NCBI RefSeq assembly: GCF_000182925.2
Contig: NC_026502.1
Span: forward strand, 2,356,001-2,420,000
DNA length: 64,000 nt
Direction of reading: 5' to 3'
Source: Neurospora crassa OR74A
Lineage: Eukaryota; Ascomycota; Sordariomycetes; Sordariales; Sordariaceae
How positions within the stretch are numbered: position 1 is the first letter of the stretch; every line of letters starts with the position of its first letter. The notes under the pieces are model-generated. The model saw nothing but the letters and a program-made list of their open reading frames with translations. It was not told the origin of the DNA and did not search any database. Position numbers and translations under genes: made by a program. Below, one piece after another: positions 33,428 to 44,620 of the stretch.

Positions 33428-34984
33428 CCTTTCCACTTTTCCCTCGATCAAGTTTGCAGTAAAGCAAGTTCAGATTTAAAGCGAGATGAGGACGAAAATT
33501 GTCGTCATCCAACAGAGTGAATCTGGGGCCTAGTTAGTCGCATTATCTGCCACAAGTGAGAATATCTCAACGCACCTTTTTAACTGCTGAGATTGATGAT
33601 TTGACGAGTTATGCCACTTGAAAGTCCCTGACTAGGGGACTGAAAGAACATCCAGTAAATATTAAGTATCTTGGTTGGTGTAGAGGGCTGGTTTGGCAAA
33701 CTAATGCCGGCTTCCTGTGGTTATAGGAGAGGGCGTGGGTTGATGAGGGACTGACGCGACTGGACGTGATGTTAGCAATGAAACTATTACTTCTAATCGC
33801 ACGGCTCAGAAAGTGGTCTGTGCATAGTATTAATTACAGAGGACTTGTTAACTTTCCTCAAATTAGGTAAGTGAGGTGAATTCATGGGGAAGCAGCGCTG
33901 TTTATGGTTGCATTCACTAAGTGTGTATGTTACAAGACTCCCTTCCATCCGGTATAAGAGTTCATTTTGAAGCAGTTTAGGAAACTACAAGTGTGGACAA
34001 CAACGACTGATTCATGGTACCTCCTCGCCAGGTCTTCAAAACCGCCGACCGTCTGACTAGCTTTTGAAGACCTGACAAGTACTGGACTGTGCAAGAAGCA
34101 ATCCAATGTTCACCCATTAGTTCTAATTGCTAGAAGGGACTACTAGTGTTGAACGAAACATCAAACGTATCAGTTCGTCGCCCTTGTATCTTCCTGGGCG
34201 GTCCATGTGAACGATGTACAGCAAATTTCTGCTCGCTGCCCAAACATCACATTGAAGACAATGTGGCCACACTTGGGTGGCTCTAGGTTTAAGTCTACCT
34301 TCCCCGTCACTGCGTAAGCGTCGTGGTGAGTGTTTTTGCGGACAGCCACACCGTATTTCTACAAATTGGTTGCAAGCCATGCGTGGATCAATAACTCGAC
34401 GTACAAGACCAATGCCTCGAATTCCTTATCATGTGCTGCAGTCCCGTCACACTGAACCCATTCTGGATAGGAAATCTTTAGCCACGAACCACCGACGAAC
34501 AAGCTGGGTCACGGACGTGCAGGTAGAAGGACGGCTTGCTGAATCAAGGAGATAACAACTGACATGTCCTGATGAACCCATTTATCCTATGTCCGTCTCT
34601 GTTCATATAATGAATGCTGGTGGCGAAGGCGACTAGACACGTGAGACACGCAAGAAGTTTGGAACGAAGTGCTGGATCCGGGCATGCCTATGATTATGTG
34701 TGTGAGCTAGACTAGTTCATGACCAGAGCTTCCAAACCGAAACCTGACGACATTATTCCCACTGCTCCTTTGTGGAGGTGCAACTCGGCTTCACTCCTCG
34801 AAGCTTCGTGTATATATCGTGATGTAGATGTCGGATAACCTCTGAGCGAGCTGCCTCGAGCAACTCGAGCAGCTTCATCAACTTGGCGCCAGATCCTTGC
34901 CGCAAGTAAGTGCCGAACTCTCGGATGGCACAAACTTTCTGAAGCGGCGGCGCTGGTATTTTCTCCTCGTGTGCTGATACGCCC
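33428..34984. other. 1.5-kb intergenic region with a hairpin
   Basis: Promoter of the zinc-finger gene and 3' UTR of tma46. No coding signal. A perfect 13-bp inverted repeat at 34029-34074 is listed separately. Confidence 0.5.
34029..34074. repeat. Perfect 13-bp inverted repeat with 20-nt loop
   Basis: CAGGTCTTCAAAA at 34029-34041 pairs exactly with TTTTGAAGACCTG at 34062-34074. The bases flanking the arms do not continue the pairing. It sits roughly mid-way between two genes and has no T tract after it. Confidence 0.9.
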
Positions 34985-36108
34985 TCATGTACCAAGCGTT
35001 GGCTCGCTGAGTCCGGTGACGTCCTTCGCTTCGCCGAGTGTGACAGGAACACCGTGGAGAGCTGACAGTCGTTCCTCCTCTTTCTTGATCTGGATGGCCT
35101 CGGTCTCCTTCCGCAGCTTCTCCAAGTTCCAGGCGTCGTCGTCCCCCTCGTCGTCGGAATCGATATCGGCCTCCATTCTCCAGTTGCCACTTTCGAACAA
35201 GGCACGACCGGTCGCTTCCTTCGCCTTCCTTGCGGCCTCCTCGGCAGCCTTCTTGTCGAGACGCTCCTTCTTCCATTTGGCGAAACTCTCGGGTGTTACG
35301 GGGGTGAGAGTGCCGGTGAGCTTGTGCCTCTCGGACTCGAGGAACTCCTCGAGCGTAAGGGTCCTGAGAGGCGACTTGTCCAACAGCGCCTTCTCAGCCG
35401 CCCTTTGCTCCTTGGTCTTGAGAACGAACCTACAGAGATGGTGTTAGTTATGAGAAGAAGCTAATGGTGCAAACCCCCAACTTACCCAGGCGGCAGAGCA
35501 TGCTTATACATGCACTTGTCTCCTCCGTTCGGGCAAATCCAGAACCAACCGTACTTGCCCTCCTCGATCGCTTCGATAAAGAACTTGCACACCTTGTCGG
35601 TGGTGGTGCGCTGGTTGCCCTTCTTCGACAAGACGACGGAACGCAGCTTTTCTTCGTCCCAGTCCGCCGAGGTCTCTTGCTTCTTCTTGTCGTCCTCCTC
35701 TGCTCGTGTATCTTGGTACAGATTCCTCTTCTCGACCTTGCGCTCTTGCTCCAGGTCGTGGGAAAACTTGCACTTCTTGCCCTTTTCGCAGTTGCCCTTC
35801 TTGAAGAAAATGCAGACAACGGTCTTGGGGTCGACACCAAAGGGAACCTTTTGGATCTGGGCGGGCTTGTTGAGAAGCAGATCGGCCTCCCTCTTGGCAT
35901 CCTCAGCCGCCTTCTTCTCGCGCTCACGGGCCGCCTTCTCGGCTTCCTTGCGTTTCTGCTCAGCGTTTCCGCCGTTCTTCATTGAGGCCTGCAGGGCGGC
36001 AATCTGCTTCTGGGCGGCAGAGCCCTTCTTGTTCTTCATGCCGAAGGTCTTGTCTTCGACAGCCTTCTTCTTGCCGGCGGCCTTCGGTTCCTGCTTCTTG
36101 GGAGGCAT
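34985..36108 (-). CDS. tma46: Translation machinery-associated protein 46 (DFRP1/ZC3H15 family)
   Basis: Binds and stabilises the DRG-type GTPase Rbg1 and associates with ribosomes. Exons 36108-35486 and 35429-34985 join across a 56-nt phase 2 intron, giving 355 residues. The start MPPKKQEPK is the conserved opening. CCCH finger 1 is C-x7-C-x5-C-x3-H (CIFFKKGNC to SHD); finger 2 is C-x17-C-x6-C-x3-H (ending [10 protein letters not shown]), the spacing of this family. The DFRP domain follows in exon 2 ([19 protein letters not shown], then [15 protein letters not shown]). Long Lys/Glu/Ala helices lie at the amino side. A 39-bp GT repeat lies about 40 bases upstream of the ATG. Confidence 0.95.
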
Positions 36109-36144
36109 GATGGGCAAATATCGCGATCGGGAACCAGAGAGTAG

Positions 36145-36188
<44 letters not shown>

Positions 36189-36898
36189 GTGATGCGCAAG
36201 TTAATGGATCACGTATGTATGTTATATCGAGTCGCTGTCGCAGCTGGGGTGGTGGCGGCGCGTAGGTTGTAAATAGAGCGTGTTGTCGCAGCGACCTTCA
36301 AAAGATTTGCAGACGAAGGCGGGGATCTCGACCAAGTCTTCCTGGAGAGTTTCTTGGAGGCAATTCGAAGTGGGTGGGTTGAAACAACTCTAACCAAAGT
36401 GGAATGGGCCCACTGACGCCGCCCGGGATTTAAAGCGCTGGGGTGTCCGCCCACAGAAGCCCTGACGTTGGTCCGGGCAGCGCAGCCGGTATACCTAACG
36501 AAAGAAGAGGTCCTTCCTTCAGCTTGGGTCCGTCCACGTGACTATCGGATCCTCTTGTAAATGAACGGATGGAGATGTACCGATACATCGATGCTGCGTC
36601 GCGGCCCTCAAGGTGGAAAGCTGTCCATAACACCCGACAATCGGCATCATCACTTTCGAATTTGCGGTCCTCCCGGCGCAGAACAGCCAGTGCGATTGGC
36701 ATCACCAAGAAAAAGTGAGCACGGCATTTTCTTGTCTCTGTCCAGCCGTCTGATTGACAGCTTTTTGAGCAGCAGAACAGCGCCCTTTGGACCCACTTGA
36801 ACTCCCCTCCAAGCATTGCGAGTCGCAACAAGTCTACAGCTACCAGTTACGGCACCGAACGAATACCCAACACAGACTTTTCCTACGCCAACGACACA
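36109..36898. promoter_or_regulatory. Divergent promoter region of tma46 and ost4
   Basis: 790 bp shared by two genes that both serve protein synthesis and maturation. It contains the GT repeat at 36149-36187. No coding signal. Confidence 0.55.
36149..36187. repeat. (TG)n microsatellite
   Basis: 39 bp of uninterrupted TG/GT dinucleotide about 40 bases upstream of the tma46 start, so it lies in the leader or core promoter. Confidence 0.95.
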
Positions 36899-37069
36899 AT
36901 GATTTCTGACGCCGAACTTTACCGTCTCGCCATCGTTCTCGGGTGCGCGGCCATGGTTCTTATTGTTCTCCACCACTTCCTCGAAACCAATGCCGAAGAT
37001 CTCGAAACCGATGTTGTCCAGGAGAAGAAGGCAACAAAGGTGGCATCGGCCCCGACCAAGGCAAAATAG
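36899..37069 (+). CDS. ost4: Oligosaccharyltransferase subunit Ost4
   Basis: Mini-protein of 56 residues in the ER membrane that holds the catalytic Stt3 subunit together with Ost3/Ost6 during N-glycosylation. The start MISDAELYRLAIV corresponds closely to yeast Ost4 (MISDEQLNSLAI). One span covers about residues 8-27 (RLAIVLGCAAMVLIVLHHFL). The frame is open upstream to another methionine, but MISD is the family start and fits better. The carboxy tail of about 25 residues (ETDVVQEKKATKVASAPTK) is longer than in yeast. The gene is intronless and easily missed because of its length. Confidence 0.88.
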   Translation: MISDAELYRLAIVLGCAAMVLIVLHHFLETNAEDLETDVVQEKKATKVASAPTKAK

Positions 37070-38527
37070 GACACAGCGTCCGCAAAATTGTACGGTACGA
37101 AGACAGAGACTATATTTCACAAACGGCACGATACAGCTTGTCCCGCCCTTGGGACATCTGGTTGGGGCGAGGCCGAGAAGGACAGGAGACAGACGGCCTA
37201 CAGAACACTCTCTTCTACTGAGGGCAGAGCAGGACAGAGCTGGTCTGGGGCGCAACCGATATGCAAGGGAAGGGAACCCCGGAATCACAAAAGGAATACA
37301 GGGACATAGCATTAGGAAAGTAACGAGGTTTCGGGCCGAGGAGGATTGAATGGGTCAGAGTCGGTTGATACCCCATGGTTGACCCAATGCATAGGAGCAG
37401 ACTCTTGCACTGGATTTCAGTTTTTGTTCGGATCATGGTGTATCATGTCACCAGTTAAGTAGCAGAAGGGTGCCAAGCGCTCTGGGTAGCATGACTGACT
37501 AATAATATGGTTTGTTCTTTTGTTATGTGCAAAGGGGTCGTTCTTTGTTTCCGCTTGTGAAAGAGCTCAATTGCAAACGTCCCTGAAGAAGCAAGTGGAA
37601 GCTTGGAGTGTGTGGGATAAGAACATCCATAAACAAGGACACACAGCTCCAAAGGGTCCCTGAAAGTGGTGACGCGTCTCGGAGAGTTGGCTATGTGTCC
37701 CGCCATCGCAGGTACCGGTACCATAACAGAACGGCCCAGCTGCGTCAGGAGGGATGGGTCTAGCCCCAAAGAGATTAGCGTACCAATGAGTGCCATCAGC
37801 CAAAGCGATTGCCACAAGGCTGTGATTGGCCATGACTGTTCTTTCCCCTTCTGAGCGAAGCCAAAGCGGTGGGGTGGCCAGTGCGGCAAGGATCCCGTCA
37901 CGTTGGATGTTGTTCAGGACAGGCGCGTGTGGCCGCAAGTTAGTAGTGTATGGGCGGGAGCCTGCTCAGCCTGCCAAGCCTTGACGAAAGCGCAGCGAGG
38001 TGGCTCCGGTCCCCGTCGGTTCTCCCTCAAATTCTGGGCGGACACCGGTTTCTACTCCCTCCTCCGCCCCCCCCTCGTTCACCTCTCTCGCCCATTCACC
38101 ACTTTATCACCCAAACAACACCACCTATTCCCCAACACAACCTACTATCACCGCCAAAGCCAAAGTCCATCACCGATACAGCCCATCCGCTCAAGACCCA
38201 TATTCTTTTCATTGCTCGCAGGACTGCATCCAACTTCGTCAGCCTGACCACGTCCATTTCCACTTGCCATTCGAGTCGATCAGATCACAGTGTCGCTGCA
38301 CCTTTTCCGTTGCAGCGCGACCCTTGCTCCGCTTCGACTTCACGCGACCTTGCGCTACCAGCGAGTCGTAACCTGACCTCCCTATCACTCTTCTGCCCAA
38401 CGCGACCTTCGCCAGCTCTACTGCGCATCTGAGCCCGTCCGCGCTTCCTAATCTCTGAAGCCACCTTGACCACGCGTCTCGTCTTTCTCACCACTTCTAA
38501 ATCACTTTCCAGCAACCCACCGCCATA
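37070..38527. promoter_or_regulatory. Intergenic region and C-rich leader upstream of the Yra1-type gene
   Basis: 1.4 kb. The last 500 bases are strongly C-rich and G-poor on the plus strand, typical of a Neurospora core promoter and 5' UTR. A 123-codon minus-strand ORF at 37567-37938 was considered and left out. Confidence 0.5.
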
Positions 38528-40234
38528 ATGTCCGGAAAGCTCGACCAGTCTCTCGACGAGATTCTCTCCACTCAGCGCCGCGGTAAGTCCAACGCCCGCG
38601 GCCGTGGAGGTCGCCGCTCGGCTGGCGGTAAGCCCACCAATGCTGCCCCCGCTGGCGGTATCCAAAAGAACACAAAGCCCGCTCGCAACGCTGCCAAGCC
38701 GGCGCCCGCAAAGAGTGCTGGTCTTACCGGCGAGAGCAAGATTGTCGTGAGCAACCTGGTGAGTCGCGTCCTCCAGCTTTCTCCTGCGTAGCATCCTTCA
38801 CCGCTAACTCCCATCGCAGCCCAAGGACGTTTCCGAAGGCCAGATCAAGGTATGTTATTACCGATGAGGCCATTTAGCCTTCGGACTTTTATCGACATCC
38901 CTCTTCCGTGGCGTATCCAATCGGCGTCGTTTTCTCCACTGGGCGGTCGGGACGGTCGTTTATTGCAAATCGGCCCTAGGCCATCAAGACTGCCGTTGAT
39001 TGCTCCTCCCTGACGTGTGTCATTACATTTCGTCATGTTGCGAGTTGAGCAGATCGCAGTCACGCTCTCCCCTCCTTATCATTGTGGTGGCTGGCAAGCG
39101 CCTCTGGTTCGGAAAGGGACAAGCAGTGCAGGATCCGGCAGACAAATCTTGTATGGGAGCCTAGCTGGGGGGTCATGCATCATCTCTTCCTGGCTGGTCA
39201 CCTTGAAGTCGATCTTTGCACCCCAGCGCGCCACGCAGTGAGCGATGTTCGAGGCTCTGTTTCTCATGTCCTGGTTGGACGATTTCTGGGGGGTTTTGGT
39301 CCATCAGGGGATTTACAACTCCGGGGAACCGGGGTCTAGCATCGTGGTTGTTCGGGAATTCTACGAGAGGACGGCATCACATCAACTGGACCATGCTTGG
39401 ATTGTCTGGCATAACTGGATCCCTTCACACGTCCTACTGCTTTACGGGCTGTGGGCCCAGACGCATCGGATCGTATGGATGGCTCTAGTGAGTGTTGGAT
39501 TTTCGGCTCACCTGCCAGTTGCTGGTGTTGCTGACCTGGAGATTACGCGCGCTGCTCTGGCTATATCCTGGTTTTGGGCCGGCTCGAGATAATGCCCTAG
39601 CTTTGACCGATTTGAAACCGAACCGTTACGAACACGACCACACTGAAACTGGCGCACGACGCTAACCACGAATTACCCTGTGATAGGAATACTTCCAGCA
39701 AGCTATTGGACAGGTCAAGAGGGTGGAACTTTCGTATGGGCCCGGAGGCACTAGCCGCGGTATTGCTCATATTACCTTCCACCACGCCGATGGTGCTACC
39801 AAGGCGTACAACACTCTCAACGGTCTCCTGATTGACAACCGCCCGGTCAAGGTACGCTCATTCTCCATTGTATGAATCTTCTGGTTCTGGCTTTTCTAAC
39901 GTTCCCCTAGGTCGAGGTCGTTGTTTCCAATGCCGAGTTGATCCCTCAGCCCAAGAGCCTGACTCAGCGTATCACACAGCCCAAGGCCCAGCCCAAGTCT
40001 GCCGCCACTGTCAAGCATGCCGCCAACGCCCCCAAGGGTGCTGCTGCTGCTAAGCCTGGCAGCAAGAAGGGTCCCCGTCGCCCTCGCAGCGCCCGCCCTG
40101 CCAAGAAGACCGTCGAGGAGTTGGATTCTGAGATGGCTGACTACTTCGAGAGTGGCACCACGGACAACGCCACCGGAGCCGCGCCGGCCGCTGCCAACGG
40201 TGGTGATGCTCCCATGGAGGACGAGATTCTTTGA
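38528..40234 (+). CDS. yra1: mRNA export factor of the Yra1/Mlo3/ALYREF family
   Basis: Nuclear RNA-binding adaptor that links the Sub2/UAP56 helicase to the export receptor. Exons 38528-38758, 38820-38849, 39687-39851 and 39911-40234 are all phase 0, giving 249 residues. KLDQSLDEIL near the amino end and ELDSEMADYF near the carboxy end are the two conserved UAP56-binding motifs. Between them are RG-rich stretches and one RRM (about residues 71-146: KIVVSNL, PKDVSEGQIK, then SRGIAHITF and VKVEVV). Exon 2 is only 30 nt and encodes ten RRM residues. The intron after it is 837 nt, against about 60 for its neighbours. In yeast an oversized YRA1 intron mediates autoregulation; whether it does so here is inference. 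Confidence 0.95.
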
Positions 40235-41086
40235 ACGAAGGGTATGCATGAGGAACAGCAACAGTCGATGAGAGCGAATGCCAGCTTCAGCGACAACTTT
40301 GTTTGACGGATTTCGGATTGTCTATGATTGTTTTACTATTTTATTTCGGGTTCGGGCAGGGTCTACAGCTTAGGTCAACAGCTTGATGAAATTTTCTCCA
40401 GACTCACGACGACCTTCAATTATCGCCTCTCCACTATTATTCTATTAGCGAATGCTGTATGACCTGCGACTGGTTCGCCGCGACCTACCATCTCGCTCCT
40501 GTCGTTTACGGTCCCTCTGATGGAAGATGGATTGCGGCAGGACACGTCTGCCAAAGGGCCAAGGGTCACAATTTGGTGTTGTTATCAGCACTTTGTCACT
40601 TATCCTTTGGTCGCCTGTTAAGCGTCTTCCCCTCCCAGTACCCCAAGGCGATGAATATAATTTCGAACAAATAGCTCGCCTCTGCTACTAAATTGTTGGA
40701 GCGCAACGGACATATATGTCAGCGAAGCGGGAGCAATATCCACAGTGGTCCTTTTCACATCGCAAGTCACGACCAAATCTAGCATGCGCAGGGCGTTGCC
40801 TTTCTGTACTTTACAGAGAGCTACACCTGCGGAGGGTAAATTGTGCATCCCAAGACCAGAAGAGAAAGCTCAAGCAGCTAGATCAGCGTGGATCGAGGAC
40901 CCTCGAGCGCTTCCGGGCAAGAAAAAGGCGGAAGTTAATGTCATAATGCCCCGAATTCTGCCACGAACGTAAACAGTGCTTCACGTGCTGATAAGAGGGC
41001 ACCCTTTCCTGCCATTCCTCCGCGATTCAGCAAGCCGTAGTTCCTCCTCATTCACACACGGCAGTAGAACTACAACCACACTTCTG
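40235..41086. other. Convergent intergenic region
   Basis: 3' UTR of the Yra1-type gene and of the small Cys-rich gene. No coding signal. Confidence 0.5.
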
Positions 41087-41320
41087 CTATTTGTCCTTCT
41101 CCTTTCCCTTATCCTTCTTCTTCTTCTCCATCTTCCTCAGCTTCCTCTCGCAGTTCTTGCACACCACGGCTTCGGTAACAGTCTTGCTTTCGATGCCTGC
41201 CGCGCAGTGTCCCAAATGCTCTCCTCTGTATTTTGGTTTGCAAGGGCTTTCTGTCGATCGGCCTTGCACGAGCTCGTCACACGAGGTGCAGTAGGAGTCG
41301 ACAAAGTGTTTGGTACACAT
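41087..41320 (-). CDS. Small cysteine-rich basic protein, uncharacterised
   Basis: 77 residues from the first ATG (MCTKHFVDSYCTSCDEL). Seven or eight cysteines include two CxxC pairs (CTSC and CKNC) and histidines between them (EHLGHC), which looks like a small zinc-binding fold. The carboxy end is a Lys/Glu/Asp repeat (KMEKKKKDKGKEKDK). Short proteins of this shape are frequent in Sordariomycetes but I cannot assign a role. The open frame continues upstream without another ATG. An upstream intron or exon is possible. Confidence 0.5.
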   Translation of the reverse strand: MCTKHFVDSYCTSCDELVQGRSTESPCKPKYRGEHLGHCAAGIESKTVTEAVVCKNCERKLRKMEKKKKDKGKEKDK

Positions 41321-42457
41321 CTTAGTTTGTAATTGGTTGGTGTGCTGGAGGGTAGTGGTGGTGGTGGTGGTGGTCTCAGAGACGTAAGAGGCGGTGGAAG
41401 TAAATGCGCATGGGCTGTAAATTGGTTTCCTAGAATTGTTGCTCAAATACTCCCTAAATGAAGGGCGGAAGTTTTGACAAGAGCGCAAGGATGGATACAA
41501 ATGTTTGTAGTAATACCTGTAATGTTTTGCAGCAAGACTTGCGAGTATTCAGTGGATGCTATTGTCTCTCTCAGTAAAATAGCCGGTTCATTCTTGGTGG
41601 AATCGCCAAGGGTGGGTGACTTGTGCGAGTCCGTTCGTGAATAGGGTTAAGGTGTCAAGTACAATACTGCCTTGGCTTGGTAGTCTTGAATTACTTCTAA
41701 TGCCCGTCATCTTTATTCTGAGATTGCAGAGCGGTGTTGACCAAGAGGGTCCAGACGGGCTGGTACATACAGGTCACTCGCCACTCGAGGGTTCCTGCGT
41801 AGGGATGGATGGTGTATGTGTTGGTCGAGGTCCATGATGTAGGTTGAGGAAGTTCTCTGAGGGTTTGTCGTTCGTTCGTACTTGGCCACCGATTATTATT
41901 GGGGTAATAACACGTCGTAGTGTAGAGATGGAAACGTGTTGGCTGGGTATAAACCGTATTCCCATCTATTTTGTTCTTTTTCTTCTCTTACTGCAATGAC
42001 CCCCCCCCCCCCAATTCCACATGACCTACCTGTCACGAGAGCCATCAGAACCAGTTCAACTCTATCCGCTCTGGGAAGGTTTGCGAAGCTCTTGCTACAT
42101 GAAATGAATTAACCACTTGGTGTTATTGGCTTGACAAGCTCCATTACATGCAACTAAGTATGCTTATGACCATCTGTTGAGCTGATACCAAAGCATCCTC
42201 TGTCGAAAGTCGTGATAATGGTGACTGGTAACCTGTCTAGCAGGCACTGTCAAGCACATAATCAATATTTGCCATTCCCAAGTAAGCTCCGTTATGTCAC
42301 ATTTCCCCTATAACTGTGTAATCCCCTCCCCACTTCCGTTCCTATGTCCGTTTAACTTTCCACGAGCACCGTCGTCCTAAAAATGACCAAAACGCCCTGT
42401 CTCCGACATGTACGATATCCCCCTCTGGCCAACCAATTCTACCTCCCACATACGCTC
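41321..42457. other. 1.1-kb intergenic region with a C13 run
   Basis: No gene recognised. A 13-base C homopolymer lies at 42000-42012. Confidence 0.5.
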
Positions 42458-42805
42458 TCAGATTTTTGGAGCAATCCACTCCTCATCAGCCGGCCAAGCC
42501 AAGATAGATGCTCCCATCTGTGCATCCCTCGCGGCCTCTCCAGCTGTATAGGAAGCCGATGCTGATGAAGGTGACGATGGGGAGGAGGAAGAGCGGCTGC
42601 TGGCCGCGCTGGAGGTGGTATTGATGGTGATGGTAGGGCCTATACCTGCGAAGCTGGAGGCGGTGCTCGAGTATGGCGATGACGTCGAAGAATGGTGTGG
42701 GTGTGAGCAGTGAGAGAAATGTGAACCACTTCTGCTGCTGGTGGTGATGGTGCTGAAGTTGGAGGAGGATGAGCTGCGTCGGGAGGAGGAGGTGGTAGAG
42801 GTCAT
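42458..42805 (-). CDS. Serine-rich hypothetical protein, 115 residues
   Basis: Begins with ATG (MTSTTSSSRRSSSSSNF) and is over 40 percent Ser and Thr until about residue 85; the remaining end is more ordinary (ASYTAGEAARDAQ, then WPADEEWIAPKI). The low-complexity part could be chance translation of a TC/AG-rich tract, but the well-formed carboxy end with two tryptophans suggests a real gene. Upstream AT-rich DNA could be its promoter. No family recognised. Confidence 0.4.
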   Translation of the reverse strand: MTSTTSSSRRSSSSSNFSTITTSSRSGSHFSHCSHPHHSSTSSPYSSTASSFAGIGPTITINTTSSAASSRSSSSPSSPSSASASYTAGEAARDAQMGASILAWPADEEWIAPKI

Positions 42806-43656
42806 GTTTGGAACTGGGCGGATGTAGTTGCTGTGGTTTTAGGGTTTGTTCTTGCCTGGTTTTGGTTGTTGGGTTTAGGTTATTGTTTGTTTTGTCTTGA
42901 AGATGACAGTAGCGAAGATCGAGTGACTTGTTGCTGACACTTGGAGTTGGAGGTTGTGACTTGATAGGTGTGACTTCGGTCTGTGAACTGGTGTAAGTGA
43001 CCTGGCGTTGGGAGGACAGTGTGTTAATTATGATTATTGAGAGAATGATGATAAAACCGGGAAGAACAGGGAAACGACAGAAACAGAGGACATGAATATT
43101 ATAGAAAGTCGTATACGAGGCTGTCAGGAGTAAGTGAGACACATGACACCAATAGTGGCAGATAGGATCTCAACAAAGGCAAGTGGAAAATGTGGTGACG
43201 CTCGTGCGTGCTTTTGAGTGTCCAATGAGAAGAATCTCCTCTAAACAGCCACACTAAGCTCTTCGAGCACCTCACAACGCTTCACGGTAATGATTGAAAA
43301 GTGAAACTAAGAAAGTTGGTAGCTTATTGAAGATGTTCGACTGACCTTATGTCCGTTCTCGGTGATGATGCAATCCACCCCTGCAGTTGTCCACCACTTC
43401 TTTCCGTAAGTTGTCCTTAGCTTCGGATGAGTAAGGAAAATTTGTTGCAACTTGTTCCTCTCTAGGTCCAAGCGCAGTCTGTATATTCAAAGTGCAGCTG
43501 TCCCAGCTACGGCGGGTATTGGGTGTAATCAAAGAAGCAAAGTGGGAATGAACTGGTCAAAGGAAAAGACTAGTTTCATATGTGGTTTTCGAGTTCTCTT
43601 ATACGAGGAGGCCTGTATACAAATATATTTTGTAAGTACCGCAAAGCTGCTAGATC
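42806..43656. other. Intergenic region
   Basis: AT-rich with GTTT/TTGG-rich low complexity near 42830-42900. No gene recognised. Confidence 0.45.
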
Positions 43657-44620
43657 TCAAGCACAAGTGCAGGTTTGTCCGAGACAATCTGGAATGCAAG
43701 AGGAATAGGCGCTAATTTCGTAAGAAGCGAGATGAGAAACCAGCAGCAAGCACAGTAACGACACGAGAGTAAACACTATCGCCCACCGCTTCCACCCACC
43801 GGTGGTAGTGGTGGCTTGAGGGTTCACCGGAGCATCTGGATAAGTTGGCTTTCTGTGGGTCTGAATCATGTTGTTTGGTGTTCCTGGCGACCTTCCTTTT
43901 TCTGATCATTCCTATCCCGATTCCAACGCATACTAGATGGTCATCACAGCTTGGCATCACAGATGCTACATCTAGGAGCGTTGAGTAGTGTGGAGGTAGG
44001 GTGACGAAAGATGGATAAGTTCAGAAACTTACTTCAAAAGGGGCTAGATCAGTGTAACGGTTGAGGATCCTGGCGGTAAAGTGTTCGAGCGACTTCCAGG
44101 GTGAGGGAACACTCAGCAGCTGTGTCGACCGCCGGGGTGTCAACACTGAACATTGAGCGGCACGACACCGGGGCGGCATGGTAGCAATGTCGGCGTGCCT
44201 CATCGCCGGAGAAGAAGCAACATCAGCGATGGGAGGAGGCAGATGAAACCTCCCATTTGAGAGACACTCGCCGTAGGACTGATCCAAAGAACCCGAATAT
44301 GACTGGAGGTCATGCCCTCGACCGGAAAATAGGCCACTGATCTTGCTGAAAGCAAGACATCGCAATATCGGTTTGCGATATTCCCGTCGTGCTGCTTCTG
44401 GAAGACGAACGACAATAGGGTACCAATGCGATGGATCCGCAGCCTCACTCGAAAGCACTGCATCCCGTTTCCGGAAATGGTGAAGGAATGAGGAGCGAGA
44501 ATAGACCGATGGCGAAGGGTGGACATTCGACTTGGAAAGAGAGCCAACCAAGTAGTATGTACCTTTTGAACTTCCACCGGTTTCCCAAGACCTGCTTCGC
44601 AGAAGCGCCGCCATTACGGA
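43657..44620 (-). CDS. Possible two-exon gene with a carboxy-terminal membrane span
   Basis: Tentative. Exon 1 would start at MAALLRSRSWETGG (about 44613) and end at LAPFE with a perfect GTAAGT donor near 44032. Exon 2 would begin after an AG near 43863 with THRKPTYPDAP, in phase 0, and end at 43657. It carries GGWKRWAIVFTLVSLLCLLL, a clear span, then CIPDCLGQTCTCA. The exon 1 frame has no stop for some 190 codons and an Arg/Ser-rich start. Exact start and further introns are uncertain, and exon 2 could instead be a separate 70-residue gene starting MIQTHRKP. No family recognised. Confidence 0.4.

Noticed and set aside
37567-37938. 123-codon minus-strand ORF (ANHSLVAIALADG...)
   Set aside because: Partly protein-like, but it overlaps a second ORF in another frame, has no splice partner I can find and matches no family.
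38860-39015. Possible C/D-box small nucleolar RNA in the long Yra1 intron
   Set aside because: A GATGAG and a CTGA are present but too far apart, with no terminal stem pairing.
42486-43142. 218-codon ORF overlapping the Ser-rich ORF in another frame
   Set aside because: His/Gln/Leu low complexity from the same repeat-rich DNA; lower coding character than the Ser-rich frame.
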